Source of the DNA: Aquisalimonas sp007126095
GTDB lineage: Bacteria; Pseudomonadota; Gammaproteobacteria; Nitrococcales; Aquisalimonadaceae
Assembly: GCF_048323695.1 (NCBI RefSeq)
Contig: NZ_JBLWFT010000008.1
Coordinates: forward strand, 99,864 to 163,863
Reading direction: 5' to 3'
DNA length: 64,000 nucleotides
Positions 43,898 through 51,428 of the stretch are shown here, piece by piece. The stretch's first letter is position 1, and every line of letters begins with the position of its first letter. The notes beneath the pieces were generated by a model that was given only the letters and a program-made list of their open reading frames with translations, had not been told where the DNA came from and searched no databases. The position numbers were made by a program, and so were the translations under genes.

Positions 43898-45026
43898 GTC
43901 GCCCGGCTCCCTGTTCCTTCACCGCGTCCGCCGCGTCATCACGGGGGGCCAGGAACGCCTTGTAGAACAGATGACGCAGCAACAGGAGTGGCGGCATCTT
44001 TATCCAGTGTGAACGCCACAACAGGGCCAGGCGGCTGATGGCATGCCGCACCGGGCGCCTGCTGGTAAAACGGTGGCTGGCCGCATGCAGGAACACCCAG
44101 TCCAGGGCCCACTGCCGGAGGCGCCCTGGCGCCTGTGCCGACAGCGCACTGATCACGCGGCCGGGTACGCGCGTGCCCAACAGGTGCCTGGAGCAGCGCA
44201 GCGCATGGTGCACGTAAACCGACACGGCTAGGGCGTCCGCCTCATCAAGCAGGGCGTCCCAGAAGAGCTCCCCCTGTTCGGCACTGAACCCCTTGACCAG
44301 ACAGTGGAAATCGTAAAGGTCACGGATCGCGGTCTCCCACTCACCATCGGAAAACAGGTGCACGGCACAATGGATCGCCATGTGATGCGGTGCCAGAACG
44401 CTCGCACCGGAGCCGTCGCCCAGGGGGCGCGCCTGGGCCAGCAGCCTGGTTGCATCCGGCTGCCTGCGTACGGTCTCGGGCAGGATATTGTGGTGGACGT
44501 CCAGTGTGCTGCCGCGGCGCATGTGCTCCATGGGTGGCAGCTCGTGCATCCATTCCCGATAGTAGCGCTGATCATAGGCCGTGAGATGGGTGGTCATCCA
44601 GCCCATCCAGCGCAGCGCCGTTTCCGCGCGGTCGATCTCGGCGCGCGGAACCAGGATGTCCACGTCATTACACAAACGGCCCGGCGCGTTGGGGGTCTGC
44701 GCCGCCACGTAGGCGGCTCCCTTGAGCAGCGCGGGCTGCATCTTCACCCACCCCAGCTCGCGCTGCAGACAGCGCAGCTCCCACAGTATGGCCTCGGCGT
44801 TACGCTCAGCGGCCATGCGGCCGCCCCAGAGGTGGCCGCGCACGGGCTCGGGCACGGACTCCAGCCCCCCGTGCGTCTCCGCCAGATGGCATACGGTGCC
44901 CAGCAGGGAAGCCTCCCGCGCCTGGACCAGCACCCGCGCCCACTGCCTCAGTGACAGCGCAGCCAGCCGGGCTGGCTGCGCCAGACAGGACGCCAGCAGA
45001 TCAGGCGGAGGGAGGCTCCATGGCAT
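43890..45026 (-). CDS. Nucleotidyltransferase family protein (HPr-rel-A/exosortase associated)
   Basis: 378 residues of the uncharacterised nucleotidyltransferase family often found beside HprK-like and PqqD-like genes. The core is LKGAAY (101-106) and CNDVDILVPR (119-128), where the paired Asp would bind metal, followed by the HHNI and HCAVHLF helical segments. Donor and acceptor are unknown. I start at the ATG at 45026; a longer form from 45071 is possible. It overlaps the HprK-like gene by 26 bases. Confidence 0.8.
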   Translation of the reverse strand: MPWSLPPPDLLASCLAQPARLAALSLRQWARVLVQAREASLLGTVCHLAETHGGLESVPEPVRGHLWGGRMAAERNAEAILWELRCLQRELGWVKMQPALLKGAAYVAAQTPNAPGRLCNDVDILVPRAEIDRAETALRWMGWMTTHLTAYDQRYYREWMHELPPMEHMRRGSTLDVHHNILPETVRRQPDATRLLAQARPLGDGSGASVLAPHHMAIHCAVHLFSDGEWETAIRDLYDFHCLVKGFSAEQGELFWDALLDEADALAVSVYVHHALRCSRHLLGTRVPGRVISALSAQAPGRLRQWALDWVFLHAASHRFTSRRPVRHAISRLALLWRSHWIKMPPLLLLRHLFYKAFLAPRDDAADAVKEQGAGRHG

Positions 45027-45918
45027 TGAACGTGGCAACGGCTTCGTCCAGGCGGCTGTAGGTGAAGTCATAGCATACGCTGCGCTCGATCAGGTCCGCC
45101 GTGCGTCGGAAACCCAGCCGGCCAAGCACCGTGTAATTGAAGGCGTTCCGGGCCAGTTCCATGAAAGCCGAGGTGCGTACCCGTGGCGTCAGCCGTGTTT
45201 CCGCACCAGGCTCGAATCGGGGGAAAACGACCCAGGCGGGCCGCACGGGGGCCAGTGCCCGGTCCACGCTGGCGCGGGGTGGACGCAAGTGGGCCACCGT
45301 GCCCTTGAGTGTATCGTGGCAGGGGTCGCTGACGAATGCGTCAGGGGCAAATGACCGAATCACCTCGATCGACGCGTTCTTCAGGCTGACAGGCCGCGCC
45401 AGGCCCGTCAGCGTGCCGGCTTCCACGTCCACTATGGCAAGCTCGTCCGACAGCAGGCGCCAGCCACTGGCCACCAGTCCGGCACATAAGGTGCTTTTTC
45501 CGGAGCCGGGTGGTGCCGGCAGAATCAGCGCCCGGTCCTCCCGTGCAACAACCGCCGCATGGAACAGCAAATGGTGTTTCACGTTGGCGGTCACACACCA
45601 GTTGAGCCCCCATTCGAGCATCGGGAACGCCTGATGGAATGCCAGCGGCTTGAAGACACTGCGGCCCTCGGAGAGGAACAGAACCTGCGGCCGGAACCAG
45701 CGCCGGGGCGTGCGGGGCGCTCTGACCTGGACGTGAAAATCGGCCCAGTCGGCGTCAGGCTCGACACGGACATCTCCATACAGGTCTGCCAGACCGCGCG
45801 CCACGCTCGCAACAGGGCTGCGGATTCGGGTGCTGAACGGTCCGGTGACCAGCGTGACGCCCTCCGGCCCGGCAAGCCTGTGGCGCAACTGCGCCTCGGG
45901 GATCTCCGCGAGCCTCAC
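45001..45918 (-). CDS. HprK-related kinase A
   Basis: 305 residues resembling the C-terminal kinase domain of HPr kinase. Walker A APPGSGKST (135-143), preceded by HHLLFHAAVV and followed by the Walker-B-like LLSDELAIVD (155-164). The N-terminal 110 residues are family specific. No HPr with a phosphorylatable serine is present nearby, so the target is unknown. Its ATG overlaps the stop of the PqqD-like gene (ATGA), and its end overlaps the nucleotidyltransferase, so the three act together. Confidence 0.87.
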   Translation of the reverse strand: MRLAEIPEAQLRHRLAGPEGVTLVTGPFSTRIRSPVASVARGLADLYGDVRVEPDADWADFHVQVRAPRTPRRWFRPQVLFLSEGRSVFKPLAFHQAFPMLEWGLNWCVTANVKHHLLFHAAVVAREDRALILPAPPGSGKSTLCAGLVASGWRLLSDELAIVDVEAGTLTGLARPVSLKNASIEVIRSFAPDAFVSDPCHDTLKGTVAHLRPPRASVDRALAPVRPAWVVFPRFEPGAETRLTPRVRTSAFMELARNAFNYTVLGRLGFRRTADLIERSVCYDFTYSRLDEAVATFNAMEPPSA

Positions 45919-46214
45919 GACGCCGGCTGCTCCACAAGTCCGAGCCGCCGGAAATCCTGCAGCACGGCGGCCACGTCATCCACTGACACGGGCTCGTCAT
46001 CCACCGCGCCGTGTCGCATCAAGGGCAGCACCGTCTCCGCATCCAGCCCGGCGGTGTGGCCTTCGAGCACCGCGAGCACGTTCGTGGCAAACCGATCCAG
46101 ACGGTGCGTATCGCCACTGGCGGGCAGAAACACCACGGCCTCGCCGTCCATCTGACGCCAGAGCACAGCCGGGTCGAGAACGAAACGCTGATCGGGACGA
46201 GCCATGTCACCCAT
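45915..46214 (-). CDS. HPr-rel-A system PqqD family peptide chaperone
   Basis: 99 residues with the winged-helix PqqD fold pattern: FVLDPAVLWRQMDGEAVVFL, then GDTHRLDRFATNVLAVLEG (compare the LN-x-T/VAxxIW block of PqqD) and a C-terminal LQDFRRLGLVE helix. PqqD-type proteins bind leader peptides of modified peptides; the partner here is not known. Tightly coupled to the HprK-like kinase and 38 bases after the Tat-signal protein gene. Confidence 0.82.
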   Translation of the reverse strand: MGDMARPDQRFVLDPAVLWRQMDGEAVVFLPASGDTHRLDRFATNVLAVLEGHTAGLDAETVLPLMRHGAVDDEPVSVDDVAAVLQDFRRLGLVEQPAS

Positions 46215-46252
46215 GTATCACTGTCGGCGCAGGCAAAGCTGGTGCGCCGCGC

Positions 46253-46945
46253 CTACGGCCCCCAGCTCTGCTGCCCTTCATACGTGGCCTCGAAGAACCG
46301 CCGAACCTGCTCCGGCGTCATTGGCTCCGGAAGATAGGGGTTGATGTAGTCTTCGCCCAGTAGCGCGGCGCTGAACATCGCCTCCACCTCGGTGAGGGTC
46401 AGCGGAATGCGATTATCAGCCGCATTGAGCAGCGCGGCAACACCGTGCCAGCCCAGAGAGCCTTCGTCTTCGTAGAGCACTTCCAGCAGGCTCTTCGATC
46501 GGTACTCGTCGTCCTTCCAGTATCCGAAGCCACCACCTTCCCCGCCGGAGAATGAGTCCCAGAAAAGGCTGTCGCCCTGCTCATAGTAGACACCATTGGT
46601 GCACGGTTCCGTTCCGCCACCGGTAGCGCCACTGCTGTCGAGGCAGCTGCCGCGCTGAAACTGCGCCGGCCAGTAGACATGCGTGCGCCAGTAACCGGGA
46701 GTCAGCCCGCCACAGCTGTCGAGCTCAGGGTGCAGGGACGTGTTACCGGACACCCACCCCGAAGGCGTGCAATTGGCAGCCGCACGGAGAGGCTGAGCAT
46801 GCAAACTCATGATCACGGAGGCCGATACGGCGGCGACACCAAACCGGCGGCGTGACAGGCTTCGCGGCCCGTCCGATCCGCTCACGGGACTCGGGTGGGG
46901 CGCATCGCCCTGGCGATGATTATCCGGAAGCCTGTTGTCATCCAT
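46253..46945 (-). CDS. Tat-exported protein of unknown function, first gene of the HPr-rel-A operon
   Basis: 230 residues, no family named. A twin-arginine signal is clear: SRRRFGV (31-37) followed by a short hydrophobic stretch and an LRAAANC cleavage region near 55-59. The mature part has five cysteines, the motif GLTPGYWRTHVYWP and an SSGATGGGTEPC segment, then helical text with ALLNAADNRIPLTLTEVEAM and a C-terminal PEQVRRFFEATYEGQ. GYWxxH motifs recur in secreted bacterial proteins, role unknown. Operon position makes it the best candidate substrate of the PqqD/HprK pair; this is inference. Confidence 0.7.
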   Translation of the reverse strand: MDDNRLPDNHRQGDAPHPSPVSGSDGPRSLSRRRFGVAAVSASVIMSLHAQPLRAAANCTPSGWVSGNTSLHPELDSCGGLTPGYWRTHVYWPAQFQRGSCLDSSGATGGGTEPCTNGVYYEQGDSLFWDSFSGGEGGGFGYWKDDEYRSKSLLEVLYEDEGSLGWHGVAALLNAADNRIPLTLTEVEAMFSAALLGEDYINPYLPEPMTPEQVRRFFEATYEGQQSWGP

Positions 46946-47033
46946 ACCCCACCCTCGTACTCGTTATTCGGGTTATTCGACGGAATCCGCAAACGCGACC
47001 CCTGGTGGCGTCAGCGCCGCCCGCTGAAGACCT

Positions 47034-47049
47034 TGCAAGACTCCTGCCG
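47034..47049 (-). promoter_or_regulatory. Sigma-54 promoter of the HPr-rel-A operon
   Basis: CGGCAGGAGTCTTGCA: GG-N10-GC spacing with TTGCA intact and C for T at the first position. It lies 89 bases before the Tat-protein ATG. Confidence 0.7.
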
Positions 47050-47135
47050 CGACCAGAGTAACGCCCTATGCCTTTGATTATGAATCTATATAACAGATTG
47101 CTACATTGAACAAGCGAAACATCGGCCATCAACTG

Positions 47136-47903
47136 TCAAGCTTCCCGACAGGGGCGCTTCGCCCTCAGAATGAACGAGTGGCTCAGCGTCGAACCCAGCG
47201 GCGGCGCAGCGCGCATCAGCATGCGCGCCGGGCGACTCTCCACGAGGCCAGCCAGCGGCTGTAGCGAACCCGGAACAATGGGCAGCCACTCCAGCGCCGT
47301 TATCTCGAGCCCCGCGGCCTGCGCCGCCCGTCGAAAGGCCTGCGGGTGGTCATAGCGGAGATGGGCTGGCTGGCGGCGCCGGCGCCGGCGCCACTCGGAC
47401 AGGATCGTGGGGGCGCAGCGGGCATTCAGCGCATCCACCCAGAGTTCCCCTCCCGGCCGGAGCACACGGAACAACTCGGTCAGGGCCGGCGTCGGGTCGG
47501 ACAATGCCTGCATGACCCCAAAACACAGAATGCCATCCGCCTGGCCATCCCGCAGGGGTAGTCTGCGGATGTCGGCCGACGCCCAACCGAGCGCACTCCC
47601 GCCGCCCCGCTGGGCGGCCTTCTTCAGCGACGGCAGCGCGTAATCCAGCCCCACCGGTTCATGGCCATGGGCGTGCAGGAGCCGCGTGTACGTGCCGGCG
47701 CCACAACCGATATCGAGCCACAGGCCTGGTTCCCGTTGCTGCGCTTCCCACAGCGCGCGGAACTGGCGCACGCGCGCCTGCAGCCCCGTGGGGGTCCACC
47801 CGGCAATGCCGGCATCATCATCCAGCCGCGCACCGCGTTCGCTGAAGCGCTGCCGCCAGCGTTGTTCGAATTCAGGCTGCGGCAATGGGCCTCCTGTGGT
47901 CAT
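47136..47903 (-). CDS. Class I SAM-dependent methyltransferase
   Basis: 255 residues with the Rossmann methyltransferase pattern: LWLDIGCGAGTYTRLLHAHG (motif I), GLDYALPSLKKA (acidic turn), DIRRLPLRDGQADGILCFGV (motif II/III) and LFRVLRPGGELWVDALN (post motif). Substrate unknown; similar proteins methylate sugars, quinones or lipids. I prefer the ATG at 47903 over an upstream start at 47942, which would begin in hydrophobic text with no ribosome site. It lies downstream of a PEP-CTERM gene and its hairpin. Confidence 0.85.
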   Translation of the reverse strand: MTTGGPLPQPEFEQRWRQRFSERGARLDDDAGIAGWTPTGLQARVRQFRALWEAQQREPGLWLDIGCGAGTYTRLLHAHGHEPVGLDYALPSLKKAAQRGGGSALGWASADIRRLPLRDGQADGILCFGVMQALSDPTPALTELFRVLRPGGELWVDALNARCAPTILSEWRRRRRRQPAHLRYDHPQAFRRAAQAAGLEITALEWLPIVPGSLQPLAGLVESRPARMLMRAAPPLGSTLSHSFILRAKRPCREA

Positions 47904-48013
47904 CGCCCAGGTAACGATTATATTAACGATACACCACACCACGACGGGCCGTCGTCCGGCATGGCGAGCCCCGTTGGCAGGTGTGCACAGGAGGGCGGCC
48001 AGCGGGAGGTGCG

Positions 48014-48041
48014 AAGCCCCGCACCGGCCGGTGCGGGGCTT
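48014..48041 (-). terminator. Perfect palindrome after the PEP-CTERM gene
   Basis: AAGCCCCGCACCGG followed at once by its reverse complement, 28 bases in all, 19 bases past the stop of the 108-residue PEP-CTERM gene. No U-tract beyond CTT, so it is terminator-like rather than classical. Confidence 0.6.
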
Positions 48042-48059
48042 GAAACGGATCTGAGCGGG

Positions 48060-48386
48060 TTACACCGGTTTGCGTCGCAGTACCACGTAGCCCAAAGCGA
48101 CCATTCCCGCACCGAAAAGCATCAGTGAACCCGGCTCCGGTACCGGATTGCTTTGCCCGTCACGCGGGTTGTCGGTCCCGTCGGAGCCACCCGGGTTCGT
48201 CGTGCCGCCGTCGTAATCGGACCCTGGGTCGGTCGTGGAGCCGTACATCGCCATGATGGCCTGCCGCTCCCTCTCGATCTCGCCGTTGGTCATGGACATG
48301 AAGCCGGCCGAGAACGCCGCTGGCGCCGTTCCCAGGCCGATACAAAGAGCGAAACACACGCCAAGCCGCGTACTTGTTCTTTTCAT
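48060..48386 (-). CDS. Small PEP-CTERM sorting-domain protein
   Basis: 108 residues: a Sec signal peptide (about 1-27, ending AAFSA), a short middle rich in Gly, Asp, Asn and Thr (DPGSDYDGGTTNPGGSDG), then the C-terminal sorting signal VPEPGSLML (82-90), a hydrophobic stretch and RRKPV. Such proteins are exported, recognised and cleaved by an exosortase, and thought to join the extracellular matrix; no exosortase gene is in the window. A sigma-54 site lies 46 bases upstream. Start ATG follows AGGAG. Confidence 0.93.
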   Translation of the reverse strand: MKRTSTRLGVCFALCIGLGTAPAAFSAGFMSMTNGEIERERQAIMAMYGSTTDPGSDYDGGTTNPGGSDGTDNPRDGQSNPVPEPGSLMLFGAGMVALGYVVLRRKPV

Positions 48387-48431
48387 TGCGCCAACTCCTG
48401 ATCACAGCCTTGCTTCGACGATCGAGGCAGA

Positions 48432-48447
48432 TGCAAGAAGGTGGCCA
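48432..48447 (-). promoter_or_regulatory. Sigma-54 promoter of the small PEP-CTERM gene
   Basis: TGGCCACCTTCTTGCA: TGG and TTGCA boxes with exact GG-N10-GC spacing. TTTACA lies 61 bases upstream of the first G of GG. Confidence 0.85.
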
Positions 48448-48583
48448 CACCCCGTGAGTCAACAGCTTCTGAGCAGAAACCGACGAACGGCGCACGTCAG
48501 GTGTAAAGCCTGCCAACAGCGACCAACCCGGCGAAAGGGACTACGATCACCAGTGAGCACGGTCTCTCAACAAGGAAGAACAA

Positions 48584-49222
48584 ATGATGCACATCAATCG
48601 GTTTGCCGCAGTGCTTGTTTCCGGGCTGTTCCTGGTCACGGCGGAGGCCATCGCTGCCGACCGCCCGCACTACTATCTGGGAGCGGACCTGGGCTATTCC
48701 TTCGTGGACCTCGACGACGCCGAGCGGGACCTGCGCGCGATTGCCGATGGCACCGAGCTACGCGTCTCGAGCGACGACGATAGCTTTGCGTTCATGCTGT
48801 CAGCCGGCGCCGCCATCACCCGCCACCTCGCGCTGGAATTCAACTATTTCGACCTCGGCGAGCACGAGGCCCGGCTCCGCTCCGGTGATGCCACCGTGCG
48901 CACCGACACCATGGAGACGTCCGGTTACGGCGCCCGGCTGATTGCCACCCTGCCGGTGGCGGAGCGCTGGCAACTGGACTTCTCCGCCGGGCTGGCTTAC
49001 CTGAAGACGCGACGCGACGTCGACGCAGTCACTGAGGAAGACTCCCGCCGCGAGACGGAAAACCAGGGGGTGCCGAATGTCGGCGTCAGCGGGCGGTACC
49101 ACGTAACCCGGGACTGGTCGATCCGTGGATCGCTGATGCATTTCTCGAACGTGGGCGATTCCGACACCACCGGTGAGGGCGATATCCAACTCGCCACACT
49201 GGGCCTGCTGTACCGGTTCTGA
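48584..49222 (+). CDS. Outer-membrane beta-barrel protein
   Basis: 212 residues. Signal peptide MMHINRFAAVLVSGLFLV with cleavage after AEAIAA. The mature part alternates polar and aromatic residues in strands (HYYLGADLGYSFVDL, LALEFNYFDLGEHEARL, GYGARLIATLPV, DFSAGLAYLKT) and ends in the barrel signature TLGLLYRF with terminal Phe. Eight-stranded OmpA-like or OmpW-like barrel; exact family unknown. RBS AAGGAAG. Divergent from the PEP-CTERM gene. Confidence 0.82.
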   Translation: MMHINRFAAVLVSGLFLVTAEAIAADRPHYYLGADLGYSFVDLDDAERDLRAIADGTELRVSSDDDSFAFMLSAGAAITRHLALEFNYFDLGEHEARLRSGDATVRTDTMETSGYGARLIATLPVAERWQLDFSAGLAYLKTRRDVDAVTEEDSRRETENQGVPNVGVSGRYHVTRDWSIRGSLMHFSNVGDSDTTGEGDIQLATLGLLYRF

Positions 49223-49241
49223 CAGAGCACCGGTACCCGCG

Positions 49242-49985
49242 TCAGTAGCGTACCCGGTACCAGACACGGCCCACGTATTCGTGCAACGCCATGGCGCTGC
49301 GGGTGAGCGCGGGGACACTGGGAACGACATCCCAGGGGCTGGGGCCGGCCTCGGGGTCCGGGCGGTGAAAGTAGCCGGTCGGGGCAGGAATGACTGCCTC
49401 GACGCCGGCGCGTTCAAAGGCCGCCAATGCCCGGGGAAAATGGAGTGCCTTGGTGACCAGGATCACGGTGGCGTAATCTTCAGCAGCCAGTATCGCAGCG
49501 CTGTTGGAGGCGTTCTGCTGGGTATTGCGACTATCATTATCGAGCCACTCCACCGCCACACCCAGACCGGTCTCCAGTACGCGCGCGAGTGCCTCGGCCT
49601 CGCCCGGGCCGCCCGAGACCAGCACGGGCACGTCCAGCTCCCGCGCCAGGTGGCCTGCATAGTGGGCGCGCTCCAGGCTCCACTGGTTTGCCATGGGGCC
49701 ATCGTACTCGGGCGCATGCTCGAACCACCCGCCCGCGAGCACGACCATCACGGCGTCATCGGCTTCAGCCGCATCCTCAATCGCCAGGGGGTCCACGCGC
49801 TCCAGCGGGGCCACAAGCAGGGTGCTCACCAATGGCGTACTGAATGCGTAAAGAAAACCGACACCCGCGACAACCAACCACCACCCCATCCGCCAGGGCC
49901 GCAGCAAAAGCCCCAGGATCACCAGAAACAAAGGGCCAGCGGGCGGAAACAGCAATCGCTCGAACACGCTCCACCACATTGGCAA
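49242..49985 (-). CDS. YdcF/ElyC family (DUF218) protein
   Basis: 247 residues. Two N-terminal membrane segments (LFLVILGLLLRPW and GWWLVVAGVGFLYAFST), then a DUF218 domain: DDAVMVVLAGGWF, VPVLVSGGPGEAEALA, DNDSRNTQQNASNSA and VILVTKALHFPRALAAFER with the conserved histidine. ElyC relatives act in envelope or polysaccharide metabolism; the exact reaction is unknown. It is convergent with the barrel gene and divergent from wecB. Confidence 0.87.
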   Translation of the reverse strand: MPMWWSVFERLLFPPAGPLFLVILGLLLRPWRMGWWLVVAGVGFLYAFSTPLVSTLLVAPLERVDPLAIEDAAEADDAVMVVLAGGWFEHAPEYDGPMANQWSLERAHYAGHLARELDVPVLVSGGPGEAEALARVLETGLGVAVEWLDNDSRNTQQNASNSAAILAAEDYATVILVTKALHFPRALAAFERAGVEAVIPAPTGYFHRPDPEAGPSPWDVVPSVPALTRSAMALHEYVGRVWYRVRY

Positions 49986-50306
49986 CGTCCTCGGTTCATC
50001 AGCGGCAGCGTCAGCTTTCTTTACACAACAAGGCCATATGCACGGCCCGGTTCCCGATCATGCCCCGCCACTCGGGGCTTCGTACAGTCCGGCACCGTTC
50101 TTGCTGCATGTCGCGTGGGTGCATGCGACATGCTGGCGGCCTCGACAACAACGACCAACGGGGCCGTCAGCGAGCATGTGGCGCATCACGCGACACTGAC
50201 GTGACCAGCGCCTGGTCAGATACAAACGACCTGTGTTCTTCGCCTGTCTCGCAGCGAGGCATCACGCGGAGCGACACGGGCGATAGCGCCAAGGGTTGGG
50301 CAGGCC
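49986..50306. other. YdcF-wecB divergent intergenic region
   Basis: 321 bases without a recognisable gene. It contains TTTACA at 50020-50025, a sigma-54 site at 50090-50105, and about 190 bases of untranslated leader before wecB. A long reading frame that begins inside ydcF and runs through to 52669 covers this stretch, but its first part lacks any coding character. Confidence 0.6.
50090..50105 (+). promoter_or_regulatory. Sigma-54 promoter of the wecB operon
   Basis: CGGCACCGTTCTTGCT matches TGGCACG-N4-TTGCW at all but two positions, with exact GG-N10-GC spacing. TTTACA lies 71 bases upstream of the first G of GG. Expected start near 50115, leaving a leader of about 190 bases. Confidence 0.82.
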
Positions 50307-51428
50307 ATCAAGATACTAACGGTATTCGGCACACGGCCAGAGGCCATCAAGATGGCCCCGGTTGTACGGCGACTGTCGCAAACGCCAGGCATAGATGCGC
50401 GCATCTGTGTTACCGGACAGCATCGGGAGATGCTGGATCAGGTATTGGCGCTGTTCCGGATCGAACCCGACCACGACCTTGGCGTCATGCAGCCGGGGCA
50501 GGATCTCACCGGCGTGACCGCGGCGCTGCTTCAGGGCCTGGGCCCGGTCATCGAGGCGGAGCGCCCCGACCGCGTTCTCGTCCACGGCGATACCACTACA
50601 ACATTCGCGGCAGCGCTGGCGGCCTATTACCAGCGCGTTCCCGTCGGCCACGTGGAGGCCGGCCTGCGCACGGGCAACCGGTACTCACCGTGGCCGGAGG
50701 AAATGAACCGCTGCCTGGCCGGTGCCCTCACGGACCTGCACTTCGCGCCCACCAACGGGGCGCGGGACAATCTGCTGCGCGAAGGTGTCGCCCCGGAGCG
50801 CATCACCGTCACCGGCAACACCGTGGTCGACGCACTGCTGACCATCGTCGCCCGCCTGCGCGGCAGTGCCGACATAGTAACCCCGGAGAATCCCGACCTG
50901 GCGAGCCTCGCCCCGGAGCGGCGGCTCATCGTGGTCACCGGCCATCGGCGCGAGAGCTTCGGCAGGGGCTTCCAGCGCCTGTGCGAGGCGCTGCGGCACC
51001 TGGCGGACCGGCCGGACGTGCAGGTGGTCTACCCCGTTCACCTGAACCCCAACGTGCTCGGCCCCGTGCGCGCAGCACTGGGGGAACACCCGCACGTGCA
51101 CCTGCTGCCACCCATGGATTACCTGCCGTTTGTCGGGCTGCTGGACCGGGCGGACATTGTGATCACGGACTCCGGCGGCATCCAGGAGGAGGCCCCCTCC
51201 CTGGGCAAGCCCGTGCTGGTCACCCGCGACACGACCGAGCGCCCGGAAGCCGTCGAGGCCGGCACCGTCAGGCTGGTGGGCACGGACGTGGAGCGGATTG
51301 TCGCGGAGACCGAACTCCTGCTGGACGACCCCGCCTGGTACGAGCGCATGGCGCGTGCACACAACCCCTACGGCGACGGCCACGCCGCCGGCCGGATCGT
51401 GGAACGCCTGCTGGAGGAACACCATTGA
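50307..51428 (+). CDS. wecB: UDP-N-acetylglucosamine 2-epimerase (non-hydrolysing), atypical start
   Basis: Converts UDP-GlcNAc to UDP-ManNAc for surface polysaccharide. The family start MKILTVFGTRPEAIKMAPVV is present as codons 50307 onward but the first codon is ATC, not ATG; no ATG, GTG or TTG occurs in frame from the preceding stop (50202-50204) to that point. The first normal start is the ATG at 50352, which would cut off the first strand and the GTRPE nucleotide loop. Later motifs are normal: GQHREML, VHGDTTTTFAAALAAYY, HVEAGLRTGNRYSPWPEEMN, TDSGGIQEEAPSLGKPVL. 373 residues counted from ATC. It overlaps wecC at TTGA. Confidence 0.88.
   Translation: MKILTVFGTRPEAIKMAPVVRRLSQTPGIDARICVTGQHREMLDQVLALFRIEPDHDLGVMQPGQDLTGVTAALLQGLGPVIEAERPDRVLVHGDTTTTFAAALAAYYQRVPVGHVEAGLRTGNRYSPWPEEMNRCLAGALTDLHFAPTNGARDNLLREGVAPERITVTGNTVVDALLTIVARLRGSADIVTPENPDLASLAPERRLIVVTGHRRESFGRGFQRLCEALRHLADRPDVQVVYPVHLNPNVLGPVRAALGEHPHVHLLPPMDYLPFVGLLDRADIVITDSGGIQEEAPSLGKPVLVTRDTTERPEAVEAGTVRLVGTDVERIVAETELLLDDPAWYERMARAHNPYGDGHAAGRIVERLLEEHH

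Noticed and set aside
49844..51424. N-terminal 527 codons of the frame that ends as wecC
   Set aside because: This part overlaps ydcF, the intergenic region and wecB in another frame, with Arg/Pro/Gly-rich text; the true wecC start is the TTG at 51425.
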